Made by a program: the position numbers and the translations under genes. This document shows positions 18,235-25,455 of a stretch of 52,727 bases of DNA, one piece after another. The stretch is taken from positions 1-52,727 of the forward strand of contig NZ_SDOY01000151.1 of assembly GCF_004117935.1 (NCBI RefSeq), given 5' to 3'. Every line of letters starts with the position of its first letter. Position 1 is the first letter of the stretch. A model generated the notes under the pieces. It ran no database searches. It worked only from the letters and a program-made list of their open reading frames with translations, and was not told the DNA's origin. Origin of the DNA: Streptomyces roseicoloratus (lineage in GTDB: Bacteria > Actinomycetota > Actinomycetes > Streptomycetales > Streptomycetaceae).

Positions 18235-18951
18235 GTGACGGAGGCAGCGGAGCTTCCCCAGGCGCCGGAGCAGGCGCGGACAGTCTTCGGTGAGTACTTC
18301 CCCGAGGCGGTCCGGTACGCGGAGCTCCTGGCGGACGCCGGGGTCAAGCGCGGTCTCATCGGCCCCCGTGAGGTTCCCCGGTTGTGGGAGCGCCATCTCC
18401 TGAACTGCGCCGTGCTCTCCGAGGCCGTTCCCGAGGGCGTCACCGTGTGCGACGTGGGCTCGGGCGCCGGCCTGCCGGGCATCCCGCTGGCCCTGGTCCG
18501 CCGGGATCTGAAGATCACGCTGCTCGAGCCGCTGCTGCGCCGGACCACCTTCCTCCAGGAGGCGGTCGAGCTTCTCGGTCTCGACCACGTGACCGTGGTC
18601 CGCGGTCGCGCCGAGGAGATGCTGGGCAAGCTCCAGCCCGTACACGTCGTGACCGCCCGCGCCGTGGCGCCGCTCGACCGGCTCGCCGGCTGGGGCGTGC
18701 CGCTGCTCCGTCCGTACGGCGAGATGCTCGCGCTCAAGGGCGACACGGCCGAGGAGGAAATCGACGGTGCTCGTGCCGCGCTCTCCAAGCTCGGTGTGGT
18801 GGAGGCCTCGGTGCTGCACGTCGGCGAGGGCATCGTCGATCCGATGACCACGGTCGTCCGGGTCGAGGTGGGCGAGAGCCCCGGCGGTGTGAGGTTCGCC
18901 GCCAAGCGCGCCAAGGCGGCCCGGTCCGCCAGGCCCCGCCGACGCCGCTGA
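18235..18951 (+). CDS. rsmG: 16S rRNA (guanine-527-N7) methyltransferase RsmG
   Basis: A 238-residue SAM-dependent methyltransferase that modifies G527 of 16S rRNA (E. coli numbering). It starts at GTG 18235 with GGAAGGA upstream. The SAM-binding motif is VCDVGSGAGLPGIPLAL, the acidic ribose-contact segment is ITLLEPLLRR, and the RNA-end motif is VTARAVAPLDRLAGW. Loss of RsmG in Streptomyces is a known cause of low-level streptomycin resistance and altered antibiotic output. The C terminus is short and very basic. Confidence 0.96.
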   Translation: MTEAAELPQAPEQARTVFGEYFPEAVRYAELLADAGVKRGLIGPREVPRLWERHLLNCAVLSEAVPEGVTVCDVGSGAGLPGIPLALVRRDLKITLLEPLLRRTTFLQEAVELLGLDHVTVVRGRAEEMLGKLQPVHVVTARAVAPLDRLAGWGVPLLRPYGEMLALKGDTAEEEIDGARAALSKLGVVEASVLHVGEGIVDPMTTVVRVEVGESPGGVRFAAKRAKAARSARPRRRR

Positions 18952-18960
18952 GCGTCTTCG

Positions 18961-18990
18961 GACCCGACCCGACCCGACCCGACCGACCCG
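18961..18990. repeat. GACCC microsatellite
   Basis: Four perfect GACCC units (18961-18980) are followed by GACC and another GACCC, immediately after the rsmG stop. Confidence 0.85.
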
Positions 18991-19002
18991 TTCCGGTCCT
19001 CG

Positions 19003-19020
19003 GTGGGCAGGCCTGCCCAC
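19003..19020. promoter_or_regulatory. 18-bp perfect palindrome between rsmG and parA
   Basis: GTGGGCAGGCCTGCCCAC is perfectly symmetric. It has no loop, so a protein-binding site is more likely than a terminator. It lies about 74 bp before the first parS site. Confidence 0.45.
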
Positions 19021-19093
19021 TGATCCGTACAAGCTGCGATACGTGCAGATTTCGGAGTGTCGAGCGGTCCCGGCCCTGCGGCGCGTGCATCGT

Positions 19094-19107
19094 GTTTCAC
19101 GTGAAAC
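19094..19107. promoter_or_regulatory. parS: parS site 1
   Basis: A perfect GTTTCACGTGAAAC, the ParB-binding palindrome of actinobacteria, in the parA leader. Confidence 0.97.
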
Positions 19108-19205
19108 GTCGCTCACTGCTGCAGGGGATCATCAGCCGCGGCCGCGCGGCTGCCACGCCCTGGGACCGCAAACCGCCCGTGAGGCCCCCCGTGAGGGTGA
19201 GGGGG

Positions 19206-19232
19206 TTGTCCACAGAGGTGGATTCATCCACA
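19206..19232. promoter_or_regulatory. DnaA boxes in the parA leader
   Basis: TTGTCCACA (19206-19214) is a perfect box, followed by TCATCCACA (19224-19232), two mismatches from the Streptomyces consensus and one from TTATCCACA, in the same direction. They end 37 bases before the parA ATG. Confidence 0.6.
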
Positions 19233-19268
19233 GAACCACGGGCCTCGCTGGTTCACGACCCCGAAAGC

Positions 19269-20357
19269 ATGGCAGGCTCTGTCCATCGCGAGCCTGAAGC
19301 CGAGGAGAGTGAATCCTTGCGGTCCGACGCCAACATCGCGGGACCGATGACCGATCCGGTCCCCGGTCCCCGAACCGAATCGGTGGGGATGGATGTTTCA
19401 CGTGAAACACCGCCCCCGATGGACGACACCCCCATTGGTCGTGCTGCCCAGCTGGCCGTAGAGGCGCTGGGCCGTGCCGGTGAGGGCCTTCCTCGGCCTG
19501 CCCAGACCCGCGTGATGGTGGTCGCCAACCAGAAGGGCGGCGTGGGCAAGACGACCACCACGGTCAACCTTGCCGCCTCCCTGGCCCTGCACGGTGCGCG
19601 TGTCCTGGTCGTCGACCTCGACCCGCAGGGCAATGCCTCCACGGCACTCGGCATCGACCACCACGCCGAGGTGCCCTCGATCTACGACGTGCTGGTCGAG
19701 AGCCGACCGCTCTCCGAGGTCGTCCAGCCCGTGCGGGACGTCGAGGGTCTCTTCTGCGCGCCGGCCACGATCGACCTCGCCGGCGCCGAGATCGAGCTGG
19801 TGTCGCTGGTGGCGCGCGAGAGCCGGCTCCAGCGGGCGATCCAGGCCTACGAGCAGCCGCTCGACTACATCCTCATCGACTGCCCGCCCTCGCTGGGCCT
19901 GCTGACGGTCAACGCGCTCGTGGCGGGTGCCGAGGTGCTGATCCCCATCCAGTGCGAGTACTACGCGCTGGAGGGACTCGGGCAGCTACTGCGGAACGTC
20001 GACCTGGTCCGGGGGCACCTCAACCCCACCCTGCACGTCTCGACGATCCTCCTCACCATGTACGACGGCCGCACCAGGCTCGCCTCGCAGGTCGCCGACG
20101 AGGTGCGCAGCCACTTCGGCGAGGAGGTTCTGCGGACCAGCATTCCGAGGTCCGTACGCATCTCGGAGGCACCGAGCTACGGGCAGACCGTGCTCACCTA
20201 CGACCCGGGCTCCAGTGGTGCCCTGTCGTATCTCGAAGCGGCGCGCGAGATCGCCCTACGGGGGGTCGCCGTCGGTTATGACGCCACCCAGGCCCACGGA
20301 GGACAGCCTCCGACGGGTCACCAGAACAGCCAGCGAATGTCGGAGGGGATCCAGTGA
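19269..20357 (+). CDS. parA: Chromosome-partitioning ATPase ParA
   Basis: A Walker-type ATPase that with ParB organises the origin region, important for segregation into spores in Streptomyces. The deviant Walker A is KGGVGKT (within VVANQKGGVGKTTTTVNLA), with DLDPQGNAS and DCPPSLGLL following. The ATG at 19269 (362 residues) gives the N terminus seen in other Streptomyces ParA. An in-frame TTG at 19317 has a better ribosome-binding site, GAGGAGAG about 7 bases upstream, and an ATG follows at 19347, so the true start is open. A parS site is embedded at 19395-19408 and encodes VSRET in the flexible N-terminal part. The stop overlaps parB by four bases. Confidence 0.96.
   Translation: MAGSVHREPEAEESESLRSDANIAGPMTDPVPGPRTESVGMDVSRETPPPMDDTPIGRAAQLAVEALGRAGEGLPRPAQTRVMVVANQKGGVGKTTTTVNLAASLALHGARVLVVDLDPQGNASTALGIDHHAEVPSIYDVLVESRPLSEVVQPVRDVEGLFCAPATIDLAGAEIELVSLVARESRLQRAIQAYEQPLDYILIDCPPSLGLLTVNALVAGAEVLIPIQCEYYALEGLGQLLRNVDLVRGHLNPTLHVSTILLTMYDGRTRLASQVADEVRSHFGEEVLRTSIPRSVRISEAPSYGQTVLTYDPGSSGALSYLEAAREIALRGVAVGYDATQAHGGQPPTGHQNSQRMSEGIQ
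19395..19408. promoter_or_regulatory. parS: parS site 2, inside parA
   Basis: A perfect GTTTCACGTGAAAC in frame as VSRET, before the ATPase domain. Confidence 0.97.
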
Positions 20358-21484
20358 GCGAGCGACGTAGGGGGCTGGGGCGCGGGCTCGGTGCGCTGAT
20401 CCCCGCTGCTCCCCAGGAGCGACCGGCGCCGGCTGTCGGAAGGGGTTCCGTTCCGGCCGCGGCCACCGGCGGGGCCATTCCCGCTCTCGGTTCGGAGCGA
20501 GGGGTGGCCGCGGCGAAGCTGGCGACCCTTCCGGCGAGCCCGCAGTCCCCGGACTCCGTGGTTCCGGTGGCCGAGCCCGAGCCCGAGTCGGCGCCCGAGA
20601 CCGCTGCCGGTGCGCACTTCGCCGAGCTGCCGCTGGACTCCATCACTCCGAACCCGCGCCAGCCGCGTGAGGTGTTCGACGAGGACGCCCTGGCCGAGCT
20701 GATCACCTCCATCAAGGAGGTGGGTCTCCTCCAGCCCGTCGTCGTCCGCCAACTGGGCCCCGAGCGCTACGAGCTCATCATGGGCGAGCGGCGTTGGCGG
20801 GCCTGCCGTGAGGCCGGCCTGGAGCGGATCCCCGCCATCGTCCGTGCCACCGAGGACGAGAAGCTGCTGCTCGACGCCCTCCTGGAGAACCTGCACCGGG
20901 CGCAGCTGAACCCGCTGGAAGAGGCCGCGGCCTACGACCAGCTCCTGAAGGACTTCAACTGCACCCATGACCAGCTGGCCGACCGCATCGGTCGCTCGCG
21001 CCCGCAGGTCTCGAACACGCTGCGGCTGCTGCGCCTCTCGCCGCCCGTGCAGCGTCGGGTCGCGGCCGGCGTCCTGTCGGCCGGTCACGCCCGTGCGCTG
21101 CTTTCCGTGGAGGACCCGGAGGTGCAGGACAAGCTGGCCTACCGGATCGTGGCCGAGGGGCTCTCGGTGCGGGCCGTGGAGGAAATCGTCACGCTCATGG
21201 GTTCGGAGCCCTCGTCTCCGGTCAAGCCCAAGGGCCCCCGGGCGGGTGCCCGGGTCTCTCCTGCGCTGCGTGATCTGGCGACCCGGCTCTCCGACCGCTT
21301 CGAGACGCGGGTGAAGGTCGACCTGGGCCAGAAGAAGGGCAAGATCACCGTCGAGTTCGCCTCGATGGAGGATCTGAACCGGATCCTCACGACGCTGGCT
21401 CCCGGCGAGGGCCGGGTCCTGGATCAGGGTCCGACGGCCCAGGACGCCGAGGACGAGCAGGACGGCCAGGGCTCCGAGGGCTGA
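20354..21484 (+). CDS. parB: Chromosome-partitioning protein ParB
   Basis: A 376-residue CTP-dependent clamp that loads at parS and spreads on flanking DNA. It starts at GTG 20354, overlapping parA. Residues 1-95 are a linker that begins with the ParA-contact motif RRGLGRGLGALI. The ParB/Srx CTPase domain follows, with ITPNPRQPREVF, GERRWRA and the ENLHRAQLNPLEEA motif. The HTH is near DQLADRIGRSRPQVSNTLRLL, and the C-terminal dimer domain ends the protein. The acidic tail lies just before a terminator. Confidence 0.97.
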   Translation: MSERRRGLGRGLGALIPAAPQERPAPAVGRGSVPAAATGGAIPALGSERGVAAAKLATLPASPQSPDSVVPVAEPEPESAPETAAGAHFAELPLDSITPNPRQPREVFDEDALAELITSIKEVGLLQPVVVRQLGPERYELIMGERRWRACREAGLERIPAIVRATEDEKLLLDALLENLHRAQLNPLEEAAAYDQLLKDFNCTHDQLADRIGRSRPQVSNTLRLLRLSPPVQRRVAAGVLSAGHARALLSVEDPEVQDKLAYRIVAEGLSVRAVEEIVTLMGSEPSSPVKPKGPRAGARVSPALRDLATRLSDRFETRVKVDLGQKKGKITVEFASMEDLNRILTTLAPGEGRVLDQGPTAQDAEDEQDGQGSEG

Positions 21485-21504
21485 CGGTCCTCTTCTTCGT
21501 CCCC

Positions 21505-21548
21505 AGGGCGGAGCGTGTTCCGGCGTTCACCGGAACACGCTCCGCCCT
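21505..21548 (+). terminator. parAB terminator
   Basis: A perfect 19-bp stem (21505-21523 with 21530-21548) and 6-base loop, followed by TTTG, 20 bases after the parB stop. Confidence 0.88.
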
Positions 21549-21641
21549 TTGCCTGTCCTCGGTACCGCCCCGATCGACCTCTCGTTACGATTCTGGGAGG
21601 CGTACTTCGTACGGCGTTGCCGAGGGAAACGAGGAGCAGCC

Positions 21642-22259
21642 GTGGGGCGTCGGCTCGTACCGCTCACGCTGGACAACCTTCCGGATCTCCCCAAGCGTTG
21701 TCGCTCCTGTGTCTTCTGGGAGCTCGACCCGGTGAGCGGCGAGGCCGCCGTGAAGGCCGGCCGTCCGGAGCTGGAGAAGGAAGCCTGGATCTCGGCGGTG
21801 CTCCTTGAGTGGGGTTCCTGCGGCAGGGTGGTCTATGTCGACGAGGTGCCCGTCGGATACGTGCTCTACGCGCCTCCGGCGTATGTGCCCCGGTCCACGG
21901 CCTTTCCCACGAGCCCGGTCGCCGCTGATGCCGTGCAGCTGATGACGGCGTGGATCATGCCGGGATATCAGGGGCAGGGGCTCGGCAGGACGATGGTGCA
22001 GACGGTGGCGAAGGATCTGTTGCGCCGAGGCTTCAAGGCGATCGAAGCCTTCGGCGATGCCCGGTGGAAGGAGCCTGCCTGTGTGCTGCCCGCCGATCAT
22101 CTGACGGCCGTGGGTTTCAAGACCGTTCGGCCGCACCCGAGTTTTCCCCGGTTGCGGCTGGAGCTGAGGACGACCCTCTCCTGGAAGGAGGACGTCGAGA
22201 TGGCGCTCGACCGGCTTCTGGGAGCGGTCCAGAAGGAGCCGGTGCTGCGGCCGCTCTGA
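21642..22259 (+). CDS. GNAT-family N-acetyltransferase
   Basis: A 205-residue protein from GTG 21642, which has GAGGAG 5 bases upstream. The GNAT acetyl-CoA loop appears as MPGYQGQGLGRTMVQTV, with the preceding strand AVQLMTAWIM. An N-terminal stretch with CRSCVFWEL is conserved-looking and cysteine-containing. The substrate is unknown. The gene sits just after parB, where M. tuberculosis has cwlM nearby. It is flanked by two terminators, so it is probably a single-gene transcript. Confidence 0.85.
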   Translation: MGRRLVPLTLDNLPDLPKRCRSCVFWELDPVSGEAAVKAGRPELEKEAWISAVLLEWGSCGRVVYVDEVPVGYVLYAPPAYVPRSTAFPTSPVAADAVQLMTAWIMPGYQGQGLGRTMVQTVAKDLLRRGFKAIEAFGDARWKEPACVLPADHLTAVGFKTVRPHPSFPRLRLELRTTLSWKEDVEMALDRLLGAVQKEPVLRPL

Positions 22260-22268
22260 CGGGACGAC

Positions 22269-22302
22269 AGCGGCCCGCCCCCTCGGAAGGGGGCGGGCCG
22301 CT
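22269..22302. terminator. Bidirectional terminator between GNAT gene and trxA
   Basis: A perfect 14-bp stem (22269-22282 with 22289-22302) between two convergent genes. Confidence 0.85.
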
Positions 22303-22305
22303 GCT

Positions 22306-22319
22306 GTTTCACGTGAAAC
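22306..22319. promoter_or_regulatory. parS: parS site 3
   Basis: A perfect GTTTCACGTGAAAC, immediately after the convergent terminator. Confidence 0.97.
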
Positions 22320-22343
22320 AGAGGATGCCGTGTGGCGGGAGCC

Positions 22344-22679
22344 TCAGGCCTTCGTCTCGATGTAGCCCTCCAGGTCGCGCAGGAGCGCGGCCTTCGGCTT
22401 GGCGCCGACGATGGTCTTCACGACCTCGCCGCCCTGGTAGACGTTCAGCGTCGGGATCGACATAACGCCGTACTTGGCGGCGGTGGCCGGGTTCTCGTCG
22501 ATGTTGAGCTTCACGATGGTGATCTCGTCGTGCTCGGTGGCGATGGCCTCGAGCGACGGGGCGATCTGGCGGCACGGGCCGCACCACTCGGCCCAGAAGT
22601 CCACGAGAACGGGCTTCTCGCTCTTGAGGACCTTCTCCTCGAAGTCAGCGTCGGTAGCGATAACGGTGGCGCCGGCCAC
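22344..22679 (-). CDS. trxA: Thioredoxin
   Basis: A 111-residue thioredoxin from GTG 22677-22679, with GAAGGAGGACG upstream. The active site is WAEWCGPCRQIAP, with the CGPC redox pair near residues 34-37, and the cis-proline loop SIPTLNVY follows. It accepts electrons from TrxB, encoded 47 bases upstream on the same strand. The sigM-linked location matches M. tuberculosis trxC. Confidence 0.97.
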   Translation of the reverse strand: MAGATVIATDADFEEKVLKSEKPVLVDFWAEWCGPCRQIAPSLEAIATEHDEITIVKLNIDENPATAAKYGVMSIPTLNVYQGGEVVKTIVGAKPKAALLRDLEGYIETKA

Positions 22680-22726
22680 GGCGTCCTCCTTCGGTTGGTG
22701 GGGTGTGGGGTGGGAAGGCGTAGGGG

Positions 22727-23692
22727 TCAGACCGCGGGGGTCTCGGCGAGCTTCTCGCTGTCGGAGAGGGCGGCCAGGAAGCGCTCGGCGTCGAGCGCGG
22801 CGGAGCAGCCGGTGCCGGCGGCGGTGATCGCCTGACGGTACGTGTGGTCGACGACGTCGCCGGCGCCGAAGACACCCGCGAGGTTGGTGCGCGTGGACGG
22901 GGCGTCGACCTTCAGGTAGCCCTCCGCGTCCAGCTCCAGCTGGCCCTTGAAGAGCTCGGTGCGCGGGTCGTGGCCTACGGCGATGAAGAGGCCGGTGACC
23001 GGGAGCTCGCTGGTCTCGCCCGTCTTGGTGTTGCGCAGGGTGAGACCGCTGAGCTTGGTGTCGCCGTGGATCTCGGCGACCTCGCTGTCCCAGGCGAACT
23101 TGATCTTCGGGTCGGCGAAGGCGCGCTCCTGCATCGCCTTGGAGGCGCGCAGCGAGTCACGGCGGTGGACGATGGTGACCGACTTGGCGAAGCGCGAGAG
23201 GAAGGTGGCCTCCTCCATCGCGGTGTCGCCGCCGCCGACGACGGCGATGTCCTGGTCCCGGAAGAAGAAGCCGTCGCAGGTGGCGCACCAGGAGACACCG
23301 CGCCCGGAGAGGGTGTCCTCGTTCGGCAGGCCGAGCTTGCGGTGCTGGGAGCCGGTGGTGACGATGACGGCCTTGGCGCGGTACACGGTGCCGGCGGTGT
23401 CCGTGACGGTCTTGATCTCACCGGTGAGGTCCACGGCGACGATGTCGTCCGGCACGAGCTCGGCGCCGAAGCGCTCCGCCTGGGCACGCATGTTGTCCAT
23501 CAGGTCGGGGCCCATGATGCCGTCGCGGAAGCCGGGGAAGTTCTCCACCTCGGTCGTGTTCATCAGGGCGCCACCGGCGGTGACGGCTCCCTCGAAGACG
23601 AGCGGCTTCAGGGACGCACGGGCCGTGTAGAGGGCAGCGGTGTAACCCGCGGGCCCGGAGCCGATGATGATCACGTTACGGACGTCGCTCAC
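22727..23692 (-). CDS. trxB: Thioredoxin reductase
   Basis: A 321-residue NADPH- and FAD-dependent reductase. It starts at GTG 23690-23692 with GAGGAAG upstream. The FAD site is IIIGSGPAGYTAALY, the redox-active pair is CATC in SWCATCDGFFF, the NADPH site is VVGGGDTAMEEA, and the C-terminal FAD motif is GVFGAGDVVDHTYRQ. It forms an operon with trxA. In S. coelicolor, a different trxBA copy controlled by SigR is known; this copy at the origin carries the sequence order usual for it. Confidence 0.97.
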   Translation of the reverse strand: MSDVRNVIIIGSGPAGYTAALYTARASLKPLVFEGAVTAGGALMNTTEVENFPGFRDGIMGPDLMDNMRAQAERFGAELVPDDIVAVDLTGEIKTVTDTAGTVYRAKAVIVTTGSQHRKLGLPNEDTLSGRGVSWCATCDGFFFRDQDIAVVGGGDTAMEEATFLSRFAKSVTIVHRRDSLRASKAMQERAFADPKIKFAWDSEVAEIHGDTKLSGLTLRNTKTGETSELPVTGLFIAVGHDPRTELFKGQLELDAEGYLKVDAPSTRTNLAGVFGAGDVVDHTYRQAITAAGTGCSAALDAERFLAALSDSEKLAETPAV

Positions 23693-23823
23693 GGGTTTCT
23701 TCCTCGTCTCTGCAGACTGCTGCCTACTGCCTACGGGGGCGGTCGATCGGTCACTCTCACCCCACCCAACCGATCCTACGGGGCATGCATTCCCGGGACG
23801 GCCGCTCGTCGTCAGGCACGCGC

Positions 23824-24726
23824 TCAGGAGCGCGGAACGGACTCCTGCAGGAGGACTGTGCCCTCGGTCTTCCCGCCGCCGGTGGCGCAGGAGGCGTCCA
23901 CGACATAGGCCTGGACCCGCGTGCCGTCGGCGGTGTCGGGGAGGACGAGGAGATAGGCGGGCATGCCCTGGAATTCGCCCTGCCGGAAGGCGAGGACCGC
24001 CTCACCGCGTCCCGTGGCGGCCTTGACGCAGTCGGGCAGGGTGACGGGCAGCGAGCGCTTCTGCCCGTCGTCGCCCTCGGTGGTGAGGGACTCGGGAGCG
24101 GGCTGGTCCTGGGGGACCTTGAAGGTGCCGGCGTTCTGCTGGAGGAGGGCCTGCACGGTGGCCGGCACCGGCTCGCCGTCGAAGCGGGCGCTGTCCGCCG
24201 CACTGATGGCGGCGTCGGAGCGCTTGTCCGTGTCCCCGGCCCCGCCGAGGTTCAGCGCACCGGACTGGACGAAGAACAGGCTCAGCCCCAGTGCGGCGGC
24301 GCCGAACACGGCACCGAGGGCGGCGACGCGACGGCGGCGGGCCCTGCGGGGCCGGCCGGGGCCGGAGGCGGCGGAGGGCCGTCCGGCGGGGCGGGCGGAG
24401 GCGGGCGCCGCCGGTGCGGGGCGGGCGGGCGATGTTTCACGTGAAACGTCGGGCACGGCTCCCGGAGCGGTCGCGTTCAGCAGCGCTTCGGCGGCAAGGG
24501 CCGCGTCGATCCGTCCGGCGATCTCGGCGGGCATCCGCGGAGGGCCGGGAAGCGTGCCGAGGAGGCCTCGGATCTCCTCCAGGGAGGCTCGTACGTCGGC
24601 GCACAGGGGACACCCGTCGAGGTGCAGCCGTACAGCGGCACTGCGGGACGGCGAGAGCAGCCCCTCGGTGAGGTCGGAGATCTCCGAGACGTCCGGGTGC
24701 TGAGTCGTGTCGGCCGTGGAAGTCAC
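23824..24726 (-). CDS. Zinc-finger anti-sigma factor (membrane), partner of SigM
   Basis: A 300-residue protein from GTG 24724-24726, overlapping the sigM stop by four bases. The N-terminal anti-sigma domain has the ZAS zinc motif HLDGCPLCADV (HxxxCxxC) near residues 35-42. A Pro/Ala/Arg linker follows, then one transmembrane helix (VAALGAVFGAAALGLSLFFV, about 135-154) and an extracytoplasmic domain. The topology suggests it holds SigM at the membrane and responds to envelope or redox stress. This is inference from motif and operon. A parS site at 24434-24447 is embedded in the linker as VSRET. Confidence 0.88.
   Translation of the reverse strand: MTSTADTTQHPDVSEISDLTEGLLSPSRSAAVRLHLDGCPLCADVRASLEEIRGLLGTLPGPPRMPAEIAGRIDAALAAEALLNATAPGAVPDVSRETSPARPAPAAPASARPAGRPSAASGPGRPRRARRRRVAALGAVFGAAALGLSLFFVQSGALNLGGAGDTDKRSDAAISAADSARFDGEPVPATVQALLQQNAGTFKVPQDQPAPESLTTEGDDGQKRSLPVTLPDCVKAATGRGEAVLAFRQGEFQGMPAYLLVLPDTADGTRVQAYVVDASCATGGGKTEGTVLLQESVPRS
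24434..24447. promoter_or_regulatory. parS: parS site 4, inside the anti-sigma gene
   Basis: A perfect GTTTCACGTGAAAC. On the minus strand it encodes VSRET in the disordered linker, the same peptide as in ParA. Confidence 0.97.
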
Positions 24727-25427
24727 GCGCGCCCACCTCCGCCCTTCACAGCCGCTGGATTGCTCGGTCCGGTGTCCGTCGGTCCCGGCACCGGTGGGAC
24801 GGATGTCCCCGGCGTCCGGTTCCTTCCCCGGTCCGGGCTCTCGTTACCCACCGTGTCCCCGCGCAGATGAGTGAGCATCGGCAGCAGTCTGGCCCGGCCG
24901 CGTGCACAGCGGCTCTTCACGGTTCCGGTGGGGACATCGAGGATACGAGCCGCTTCCGCGACGGGGTATCCCTGCATGTCGACGAGGACGAGCGCCGCCC
25001 GCTGTTCCGCAGGCAGCGTGGCGAGGGCGGCCAGGAGCTCGCGGTGGAGGTCCTGGCGCTCGGCGGGCGCCTCGGCCGACTCGACCGGTTCCAGGAGCTG
25101 CTCGAACCGGTCGGTGTCGTCCACGGGCGAGGTCCGGCGTGAGGCGGCCTTGCGGGCCCGGTCGAGACAGGCGTTCACGGTGATGCGGTGGAGCCAGGTC
25201 GTGACGGCCGACTGGCCCCGGAAGGTGTGGGCGGCCCGGAAGGCCGACACCAGGGCGTCCTGGACGGCGTCAGCCGCCTCCTCGCGGTCGCCGAGCGTCC
25301 TCAGCGCCACCGCCCACAGCCGGTCGCGGTGGCGCCGTACGAGCTCACCGAAGGCGTGAGGGTCGCCGGCCACATGGCAGGCCAGCAGGTCCTGGTCGCT
25401 GCGCTCGTCGCCTATGGCGTCGTCCAA
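24723..25427 (-). CDS. sigM: ECF RNA polymerase sigma factor SigM
   Basis: A 234-residue extracytoplasmic-function sigma factor. The apparent start is TTG 25425-25427, preceded by GGGGAGGGG at 10 bases or so. Region 2 covers about 15-90 (GELVRRHRDRLWAVALRTLGDREEAADAVQDALVSAF), and region 4 is LPAEQRAALVLVDMQGYPVAEAARILDVPTGTVKSRCARGRARL. The C-terminal 45 residues are Pro/Gly-rich and extra. It shares its place with M. tuberculosis sigM (anti-sigma, trxB and trxA on one side, murJ on the other), so the name is given on synteny and family. Confidence 0.9.
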   Translation of the reverse strand: MDDAIGDERSDQDLLACHVAGDPHAFGELVRRHRDRLWAVALRTLGDREEAADAVQDALVSAFRAAHTFRGQSAVTTWLHRITVNACLDRARKAASRRTSPVDDTDRFEQLLEPVESAEAPAERQDLHRELLAALATLPAEQRAALVLVDMQGYPVAEAARILDVPTGTVKSRCARGRARLLPMLTHLRGDTVGNESPDRGRNRTPGTSVPPVPGPTDTGPSNPAAVKGGGGRA

Positions 25428-25455
25428 CGGTGAGCCCCTCCCCTCGGGTGTGGCG

